Of a stretch of 64,000 bases of DNA, positions 57,994 through 64,000 are shown piece by piece. Under the pieces are notes generated by a model, which was not told the origin of the DNA, made no database searches, and saw only the letters and a list, made by a program, of their open reading frames with translations. The DNA comes from JAOUJD01 sp963811265 (GTDB lineage: Bacteria; Pseudomonadota; Gammaproteobacteria; Burkholderiales; Burkholderiaceae_F), in NCBI GenBank assembly GCA_963811265.1, contig CAWEQS010000022.1:42465-106464 (forward strand), in the 5' to 3' direction. Position 1 is the first letter of the stretch; each line of letters begins with the position of its first letter. Both the position numbers and the translations under genes were made by a program.

Positions 57994-58401
57994 TGCGCCC
58001 TCGGCCGCAAGCCACCGACTGCCCGTACGGAAAGGTGAGCGCGTTCGCGGCTTCGGCGCCGCGACGCGTGTTCACTCAATCAAGCTCAGCGCAGCCGTGT
58101 GTCGTTGCGCTGGATCAATTGCCGCCGGCGCGCGCCCTCGGTCGATTGGATCGCGGTCCGCGCGGAGGGTGACGATGCCGCCCGGTCACCGGAACAGGCG
58201 CGCTGGCCAGCCGCGCTCGCCGCCGGGGTCGACCATCGACTCACTTCATTGGGAACAGCCATCACCGATGGGTCGACAAGGACGCGCGCGTCTGCGCTTC
58301 GTCAAGAAGTTGATCCCCCCGTCCCATAAGTTGTCGCCATACCTTTCGCGCACCGCGCGAAACGAGGGGCGACGCATCGGCTCGCCCATGGAGGTCTTCG
58401 C
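57994..58401. other. 408-bp divergent intergenic region
   Basis: It separates the leftward aspartate decarboxylase and the rightward DUF1847 gene. An imperfect inverted repeat (GTCGACCATCG with CGATGGGTCGAC) lies near 58228-58275. No copy of the GTNCGN4CGNAC motif and no gene are seen. Confidence 0.45.
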
Positions 58402-59103
58402 ATGAACTACGAAACCCCGGGTTGCGCCTACTGCCCCAGCACCATCCGCGCGTGTCGACAGGGCGAGGGCGACGAGCGCGGGCCGGGCTTCTGCCCGTCC
58501 AAGGTCGACCCGGAAGGCATCGCCGAGGCCTGGGAGGCCTACGGCGACCCGTTCCACAAGCGCGTCGCCCAGGTGTCGGCCGTGGTCGAGAGCGAGGGCT
58601 ACTGCAAGTGGACGCGGGTCGAGGAGATCTGCCACTTCGCAACGAAGATGGGGTTCCGCAAGGTCGGCATCGCGATGTGCATTTCGTTCGTCGACCTCGC
58701 GCGCGTGTTCAGTGCGATCCTCGAGAGCCACGGGCTCGACGTGGTGTCGGTCGCGTGCAAGCACGGCGGCATAGCGAAGGAGGAGATCGGGCTGACGGAC
58801 GAGGAGAAGATCCGCCCCGGCACCTTCGAGCCGATGTGCAATCCGGTCTCGCAGGCCGAACTGCTCAACCGCGCGGGTTGCGAGCTCAACGTCATCATGG
58901 GCCTGTGCGTCGGCCACGACAGCCTGTTCACCAAGCACTCCGAGGGGCTGGTCACGACGCTGGTGACCAAGGACCGCGTGCTGGCGCACAACCCGGTCGG
59001 CGCGCTGCACCTGGCGGACACGTACTACCGCCGCGTCTGGGGGCCGAACAAGCCCGAGAAGCTGCCGACGAAGCCCAAGGAAGGCAGGAAGCCCGCCGCC
59101 TGA
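58402..59103 (+). CDS. DUF1847 Cys-rich protein
   Basis: The ATG at 58402 has GGAGG upstream. The 233-residue protein starts MNYETPGCAYCPSTIRACRQ and has further Cys motifs (CPSK, SEGYCKWTRVEEICHFATKM, CISF, CKHGG, MCNP, CELNVIMGLCVGHDSLF). Such spacing suggests a metal or Fe-S site. DUF1847 proteins are mostly from anaerobes and metal reducers, and their function is unknown. The frame is intact. Confidence 0.85.
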   Translation: MNYETPGCAYCPSTIRACRQGEGDERGPGFCPSKVDPEGIAEAWEAYGDPFHKRVAQVSAVVESEGYCKWTRVEEICHFATKMGFRKVGIAMCISFVDLARVFSAILESHGLDVVSVACKHGGIAKEEIGLTDEEKIRPGTFEPMCNPVSQAELLNRAGCELNVIMGLCVGHDSLFTKHSEGLVTTLVTKDRVLAHNPVGALHLADTYYRRVWGPNKPEKLPTKPKEGRKPAA

Positions 59104-59141
59104 CAACGGGCCGGCGGCGCGACGGTCGGGGCGCGACGCGC

Positions 59142-60290
59142 TTACAGCTTGCGCGCGATGAGGTCCTTCATGACCTCGTTGGAGCCGCCGTAGATGCGCT
59201 GCGCGCGCGAATCGGCGTACATGCGGGCGATCGGGTACTCGGTCATGTAGCCGTAGCCCCCGAACAGCTGCAGGCACTCGTCGACGACCTTGCACTGCTG
59301 CTCGGTGCACCACCACTTGACCATGTAGGCGGCCTCGGCGTCGAGCGTGCCGTCGACGAAACGCTGGATCGCGTCGTTGACGAAGCCGCGCACCACGTGG
59401 GCGATCGTCGCGACTTCGGCGAGCTTGAAGCGCGTGTTCTGGAACTCGGCCAGCGGCTGGCCGAAGGCCGTGCGCTCGCGGGTGTATTCCAGCGTGACTT
59501 CCAGCGCGCGCTCGATCACCGCGGCGGCCGGAACGCCGATGAACAGCCGCTCGTACGGCAGCTGGCTCATCATCTGGGCGAAGCCGTTGCCCTCGGCTTC
59601 GCCCAGCAGGTTGGCGACCGGCACACGGACGCCGTCGAACGACAGCTCGCAGGTGTCGGACGCGTGCATGCCGAGCTTCTCCAGCCGGCGGCCGACGCTG
59701 AAGCCGGGGAGGTTGTCCGTCTCGAGAACGATCATCGACACGCCTTTTGCGCCTTCGCCGCCGGTGCGACACGCGAGCGCCAGCAGCGAGCAGGTCGCGC
59801 CGTTGGTGATGAAGGTCTTGGCGCCGTCGATGACGTAGTGATCGCCGTCGCGCCGGGCCCGGGTGCGCAGCGCCTTCAGGTCGGAGCCGCCGCCGGGCTC
59901 GGTCATGCCGATGGCGCCGAAGTGCTCGCCGCTCGCCATCTTCGGCAGCCAGCGACGCTTCTGCTCGGCGTTGCCATAGTCCAGGACGTAGTGGGCGGCC
60001 AGGGAGTGCACCCCGGCCCCGGGCGGGACCTCGGCGCGGGTGAGTTCATCCTGGACCACCAGTTGCCAGGCCGCGCTGACGCCCGAGCCGCCGTACTGCT
60101 CCGGCAGTTCCGGCAGCAGGAACCCCATCGCGCCGAACTTGCGCCACATTTCGCGCGGCACCTGGCCCGCGCGACGCCAGGCCTCCATGTGCGGGGCGAT
60201 CTCGCCCTCGACATAGCGTCGGACCTGGTCACGGAAGGCGACGACGTCGTCGTCCATCCAGGCGTGGCGATACAGGCGGGGAAGGGGCAT
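59142..60290 (-). CDS. acyl-CoA dehydrogenase
   Basis: The ATG at 60290 (MPLPRLYRHAWM) has AGGAGC upstream and gives 382 residues. Motifs include FGAIGMTEPGGGSDLKALRT (signature 1), YVIDGAKTFITNGA, YERLFIGVPAAAVIERALEV, FGQPLAEFQNTRFKLAEVAT and QLFGGYGYMTEYPIARMYAD (signature 2). The FAD-dependent enzyme oxidises acyl-CoA to 2-enoyl-CoA. The chain-length class is uncertain. The frame is intact. Confidence 0.93.
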   Translation of the reverse strand: MPLPRLYRHAWMDDDVVAFRDQVRRYVEGEIAPHMEAWRRAGQVPREMWRKFGAMGFLLPELPEQYGGSGVSAAWQLVVQDELTRAEVPPGAGVHSLAAHYVLDYGNAEQKRRWLPKMASGEHFGAIGMTEPGGGSDLKALRTRARRDGDHYVIDGAKTFITNGATCSLLALACRTGGEGAKGVSMIVLETDNLPGFSVGRRLEKLGMHASDTCELSFDGVRVPVANLLGEAEGNGFAQMMSQLPYERLFIGVPAAAVIERALEVTLEYTRERTAFGQPLAEFQNTRFKLAEVATIAHVVRGFVNDAIQRFVDGTLDAEAAYMVKWWCTEQQCKVVDECLQLFGGYGYMTEYPIARMYADSRAQRIYGGSNEVMKDLIARKL

Positions 60291-60400
60291 GGTTGCTCCT
60301 GGTTCGATGAAGGCGCCTGCCAGCGGTCGCACCGGCGCTTCGCGGCTGCAGGTTTGGCAATGTTAAGAGGCTCGTACCCGTCAAAGAGACCATTGAGCAT

Positions 60401-60418
60401 GTAGCACTGTCGTGCTAC
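60401..60418 (+). promoter_or_regulatory. palindromic operator of the toxin-antitoxin operon
   Basis: GTAGCAC-TGTC-GTGCTAC is a perfect 7-bp inverted repeat, 26-43 bp upstream of the antitoxin start. Ribbon-helix-helix antitoxins bind such repeats to repress their own operon. The name of the regulator is inferred from position. Confidence 0.7.
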
Positions 60419-60443
60419 GTTCTGTTTACCGAAGGAGCTTCCG

Positions 60444-60728
60444 ATGACCACAACGACGATCCGGCTGCCACCCGACCTGAAGGCCAGGGTAGCGGCTGCG
60501 GCGAAGAAGTCCGGGCAATCCGCGCACAGCTTCATCGTCGAGGCGATCGCAGAGAAGGCCGAAGACACGGAGCGGCACAACGAGTTCCACGAACTTGCCG
60601 ACCGGCGCTTCGAGGCGATCGCCGCGCAAGGCAAGACGATTCCCTGGAGCGAGATGCGGTCGTATCTGGAGCAGCGGGTCGCGGGCAAGAAGCCGCGGCG
60701 GCCAGCGTCCCGGAAACTGGCTCGGTAG
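60444..60728 (+). CDS. ribbon-helix-helix antitoxin (ParD/CopG-like)
   Basis: The ATG at 60444 has GAAGGAG upstream. The 94-residue product MTTTTIRLPPDLKARVAAAA is followed by KKSGQSAHSFIVEAIAEKAE, the ribbon-helix-helix fold of CopG/ParD proteins. The C-terminal Lys/Arg-rich tail should wrap the toxin. The toxin gene starts 3 bp downstream, and the palindrome at 60401 is the likely operator. Confidence 0.88.
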   Translation: MTTTTIRLPPDLKARVAAAAKKSGQSAHSFIVEAIAEKAEDTERHNEFHELADRRFEAIAAQGKTIPWSEMRSYLEQRVAGKKPRRPASRKLAR

Positions 60729-60731
60729 CCA

Positions 60732-61028
60732 GTGTCCCGCGTCGAAATCGCCCCGGAGGTCGTCGACGACTTCGATCGGATCTTCGACCACCTTGCCGAA
60801 CAGGGTCCAGAGCATGCGGCGGCGCGGATCGGCGAGATCATCCAGGCCATCGACGTCCTGGAGGCGAACCCGCTGATCGGCAGGCCCGCAGCGGGGGACA
60901 AGCGCGAACTGATCATCGGGCGCGGATCGCACGGATACGTCGCCCTGTACCGATATGTCGTGGAGTTGGACGGGGTCTTTGTGCTCGCTGTTCGAAGTCA
61001 GCGCGAAGGTGGGTATCGCCGAGGCTAG
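60732..61028 (+). CDS. ParE/RelE-family toxin
   Basis: The GTG at 60732 starts MSRVEIAPEVVDDFDRIFDH. It has the ParE plan of two N-terminal helices and a C-terminal sheet (ANPLIGRPAAGDKRELIIGR, YVALYRYVVELDGVFVLAVR). The family inhibits gyrase or cleaves mRNA on the ribosome. The ParE-like helices favour the former. It is paired with the antitoxin gene. Confidence 0.88.
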   Translation: MSRVEIAPEVVDDFDRIFDHLAEQGPEHAAARIGEIIQAIDVLEANPLIGRPAAGDKRELIIGRGSHGYVALYRYVVELDGVFVLAVRSQREGGYRRG

Positions 61029-61068
61029 GCGCCGGCAGCGCCTGGTCAGCCCCTTTGCTGTCTCCGGT

Positions 61069-61590
61069 CTAGAAACCCATCCGCGACTCGGTGTCGTCCT
61101 CGTCCTCGACGTCGACCTTGGCCGACGGTGGCAGCTTCGCGATGATCTCCTCGACCATGCGAACGTGCTCGGCCTCTTCGTCGCGCAGCTCCTCGAACAG
61201 CGCCTTGACGTCCGGCTGCTTCACGGTGCGCAGGGCCCTGTCGTAGAACTCGAAGGCCTTCTTTTCGGAGTACAGAGCCACCTGGCACGCATTCAACGCC
61301 GACATGTTCCAGCGCGTCGAGCCGACGTCGGGGGCCTCCACGTCGAAGATGTCGTCGAGCTTGACTTTCGCGGGAGCGTCCCCGAACAGTGCATGTCGGC
61401 GCTCGGCGAGCTCATCCGCGTGCTTCTTCTCGTTCCCGGCCATCGACTGGAAGAACGACCCGGCATCGGTGGAGCTTCCGATCTGTTCGACGAAAAGGTT
61501 GTACCGCTTGAACGCCTCGACCTCGATGAGAGTGGCCATGTCGAGAGTGTCCATCAATGTGAGTTGGGAAAAATCGACTCTCGCTGGCAT
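61069..61590 (-). CDS. ferritin-like di-iron protein (rubrerythrin-type)
   Basis: The ATG at 61590 has GGAGGATCC upstream. The 173-residue protein has EVEAFKRYNLFVEQIGS, AGNEKKHADELAERR, SEKKAFEFYDRALR and RDEEAEHVRMVEEII. These supply the two ExxH-type Fe ligand pairs of a four-helix di-iron site. There is no rubredoxin tail. It may protect against peroxide or store iron. The acidic C-terminus (VDVEDEDDTES) is unusual. Confidence 0.85.
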   Translation of the reverse strand: MPARVDFSQLTLMDTLDMATLIEVEAFKRYNLFVEQIGSSTDAGSFFQSMAGNEKKHADELAERRHALFGDAPAKVKLDDIFDVEAPDVGSTRWNMSALNACQVALYSEKKAFEFYDRALRTVKQPDVKALFEELRDEEAEHVRMVEEIIAKLPPSAKVDVEDEDDTESRMGF

Positions 61591-61857
61591 GGATCCTCCG
61601 ATTGTAGTGCAGCGCGCTCCGTCAGCCGCGCACGGCACCGGCCAGTAAATAGGAAGTTCGAAGAACCCTTCTTGTCGAAGATCAGTGATTGACGGCGCCG
61701 ATCGTCCGGGCGGTGCGGGCTCGTCCGCGCGGCGTGAGGCGATGGACGCCGATCCGCCGAATCTTCTCGGTTCAAGCTCGGGGTGGAGATGATGAAAGCG
61801 GGTGCCAGTGCAGGCCCAGCGGGCATCGGCGGGTGCTGTCGTGGATAGCGGGCGCGC

Positions 61858-62239
61858 TTACTGCCCCGGCGGCGGCTCCCACAGCTCGACCTTGTTGCCC
61901 TCGGGTCGATCACCCAGCCGAACTTGCCGAACTCGGACTCCTCGACCTTGTCGAGCACGTTGCAGCCTTCGGCGCGCAACGCGCCAGGAGGCCGTGCAGG
62001 TCGGCGACGCGGTAGTTCACCATGAACGTCGCTGCTCCCGGCGCGAAGTGGTCGCTGCCGTCGGCAATGCTCCAGATCGTGGTGCCGCCCGCGGCTTTGC
62101 CTTCGGCATCGGTCCAGGAGAACGCCGCGCCGCCCCATTCCTGCACGTCGATGCCGAGGTGCAGCTGGTACCAGACCCGCAGCGCCGCCGGATCCTTCGC
62201 CTTGAAGAAGATGCCGCCGATTCCCGTCACTCGTTTCAT
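61858..62239 (-). CDS. VOC/glyoxalase-superfamily protein, two frame breaks
   Basis: From the ATG at 62239 it reads MKRVTGIGGIFFKAKDPAAL, RVWYQLHLGIDVQEWGGAAF and FMVNYRVADLHGLLA. After a frame change near 61985 it reads ALRAEGCNVLDKVEESEFGK and GWVIDP. After another near 61907 it reads GNKVELWEPPPGQ, then TAA. The final ExxxLWEPP is the usual end of VOC proteins. The fold is a metal-binding beta-alpha-beta dimer. The substrate is unknown. The breaks look like indels. Confidence 0.75.
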
Positions 62240-62288
62240 CGTAACCTCCCGGCAGTCACCGATCGATGCAGCAGCTTCCAACTTCGCA

Positions 62289-63880
62289 CTATCGATGGTC
62301 CTTCGTCAATGACTCCGCGAGCGATCGACAGCGCTCTTCGACCGCCGCCCAATCCGCCTGCGTGTCGACGTGGATGCAGTCGGCGTCTTCGTCGGAAGCC
62401 TGGGCGCTCCTGCCAGCCGATCTGGCGCTCCAGGACATCGACATCCGCCTCGGAGGGGTCGCGGCCCGCGCGATGGCGCGCCGCCACCCGGGCGCGCAGG
62501 ACGTCCGCCGGCGCTTCGCACGAGACGAGCATGAAGCGAACGCCCAGTTCCCGCGCCAGCGCGCGGAAGCGGTCCCGCTCCACGCGCTTCAGGAAGGCGC
62601 CGTCGACGACTGCCGGGACATCGGCGAGGAGCGCCACGCGCGCCACTTGCGCCATACGGTCGTAGGTGCGCGCGGTGGCCTCAGGGGAGTAGACGCCGCC
62701 CTCCGTGCTGTCCTGCGGCGCGAATCCGAACAGCCGCTTGCGCTCCACGTCGGAACGGACGCGGATGCCCTCGAGCCGCTGCAGCGAGTTCGAGTGCGAC
62801 GGTCGACTTGCCGGAGCCCGACAGTCCGGTCATCACCACCAGCGACGGCGCTCCGCGGACGGCTCAGGCGTTCGGCCAGGGCGAGGTAGTGCTCGAAGGA
62901 AGTGTGTTCGCGCAGCCGCACCTGGCGCCTCAGTTGCGGCTGCCGATGCCGGATCAGGGCGACTTCGGCGCGAACGAGCGCGCGGTAGACCGCGTAATAG
63001 CGGAGCAGGGACAGGCCTTCATAGTCGCCAGCCTGCTCGAGGTAGCGTCCGACGAACCGCCAGGCGAGGTGCGGCACAGCCGTGGTCCATCAGGTCCATG
63101 AAGGTGAAGGCGACGTCGCAGATCACGTCGATGAAGCGCAGTTCGTCGTTGAACTCGATGCCGTCGAAGGGGACCGGCGCGCCGTCGAGCAGGACGATGT
63201 TGGCGAGGTGCAGGTCGCCGTGGCACTCGCGGACGGATCCTGCGGCCGCGCGTGCGTCCATCTGCGTGGCGCGCGCGCGCGACTCGGCCGTCGACCACGC
63301 GGCCAGCGCGTCGAGGCGCGCACGGTCGGCCGCCGACTGGGCGCAGTCGCGAATCGCTTCGACGACGGCGTCGGCGATCCGCCGCGCAGCCGCGGAGGTG
63401 CCGAAGCCCGGTGGCGCGACGGCCGCTTCGGCGTGAAGGCGCGCGACGACGGTTGCCAGTTGATCGATGAGGCCGCCGGTCAGCTGGCCGCGCGCTGCCA
63501 GGTGATCCAGCGTGCAACCTGGGTCGAAGCGAAGCATCCGGACCGCGTACTCGACGGGGTCGCCGGCGACGGCGCCAACGCGAGGTCCGGCGGACGTCGA
63601 CAACGATCGGAACGACGTCGAGATACAGCCGCGGCGCGGTGCGCCGGTTCAGGCGCAGTTCCTCCAGGCAGAAGCGGTGCCGCTTCTCCAGTGAGGAGAA
63701 GTCGAGGAAACCGAGATCGACGGGTTTCTTGATCTTGTAGGCGAAGTCGCCGGCCAGCAGCACTGTCGAAATGTGCGTATCGATCCGTTCGACGCCATCG
63801 ACCGGATGGGCATACGCGGAGGGGTCGAGCAGGGCGGTGACGAGGGCCTCGTGCTCCTGCAACTTGGCTGGGTCTTCCAT
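62289..63880 (-). pseudogene. bifunctional aminoglycoside-phosphotransferase-like/ATP-binding protein, frameshifted
   Basis: From the ATG at 63880 the pieces read MEDPAKLQEHEALVTALLDP, RIDTHISTVLLAGDFAYKIK and KPVDLGFLDFSSLEKRHRFC. Next come VEYAVRMLRFDPGCTLDHLA and ECHGDLHLANIVLLDG (kinase catalytic loop), then LVRAEVALIRHRQPQ, a Walker A region VVMTGLSGSGKSTV, RLFGFAPQDSTEGGVYSPEA and VVDGAFLKRVERDRFRALAR. This is the APH-like plus AAA kinase plan of about 520 residues. About five frame changes occur along it. It could be a real gene with assembly errors. The function is unknown. Confidence 0.72.
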
Positions 63881-64000
63881 GCGTCTCGTATGGGGCGGGA
63901 GCATCGAGGCTACCGCTTCGTAGATTAGCCGCTGGTGCGTCCTTTCGCGACGGGCGGTCGAGCGCCCGGGCAATCACGCGCAGCTCCGCAAGGACGTTTG

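Overview
The window is 64 kb of G+C-rich bacterial chromosome (roughly two thirds G+C by eye) with dense, short-spaced genes. The gene content fits a Betaproteobacterium, perhaps Burkholderiales-like, or a close gammaproteobacterial relative: an Anbu-type proteasome homologue, a WS/DGAT acyltransferase, a PEP-CTERM exported protein, Kup, a KdpDE-like pair, beta-carbonic anhydrase, aspartate 4-decarboxylase and many small envelope-stress proteins (CsbD, BON, DUF3309, glycine-zipper). No rRNA, tRNA, CRISPR array, phage or transposase gene was found.

Layout. 0-6.4 kb: the 3' part of a cytochrome c gene, a methionine-rich lipoprotein, a methyltransferase, and a leftward signalling operon (hybrid kinase, receiver-PAS protein, Crp-like regulator). 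6.8-14.2 kb: a lipid block (alpha/beta hydrolase, WS/DGAT, GNAT, FadD). It is interrupted at 9.16-12.1 kb by a segment of broken genes flanked by two 170-bp direct repeats of the GNAT gene. 14.3-18.6 kb: kdpD-like, kdpE-like and kup. 18.6-22.7 kb: a di-haem cytochrome, a catalase-like protein, a lipase and a DUF1345 membrane protein. 22.7-45.3 kb: a stress and envelope region of small membrane proteins, lipoproteins, two CsbD proteins, a FecR-like protein, a GGDEF protein, Anbu with a transglutaminase, an AI-2E permease, two more Crp-like regulators and a decayed fourth one. 45.3-58 kb: housekeeping genes (CNNM transporter, RIO-like kinase, UvrD-like helicase, HNH protein, RF3, MFS, carbonic anhydrase, aspartate decarboxylase). 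58.4-63.9 kb: a DUF1847 protein, an acyl-CoA dehydrogenase, a ParDE-like toxin-antitoxin pair, a ferritin-like protein, a VOC protein and a kinase/ATPase.

The most interesting signal is not a gene. A 14-bp palindrome, GTNCG-N4-CGNAC, extended on the gene side by a GACGGCAG-like tail and on the other side by CTATGT, lies in 14 places. All 14 are intergenic, and most are about 90-180 bp upstream of a start codon. Its targets are the kinase/receiver/Crp operon, the promoters of the two other Crp-like genes, and the CsbD, BON, DUF3309, glycine-zipper, collagen-like, FecR-like, GGDEF and other exported-protein genes. I read this as the operator of a local stress regulon, probably read by the Crp-like paralogues. 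That link is inference.

A caution applies throughout. About twenty genes carry one or more frame breaks, while others (fadD, kup, kdpDE, prfC, the MFS gene, the aspartate decarboxylase) are intact. Many breaks leave good coding sequence on both sides and look like single-base indels from assembly. The cluster at 9.3-11.6 kb is denser and may be real decay. Coordinates of broken genes span the reconstructed reading frame.
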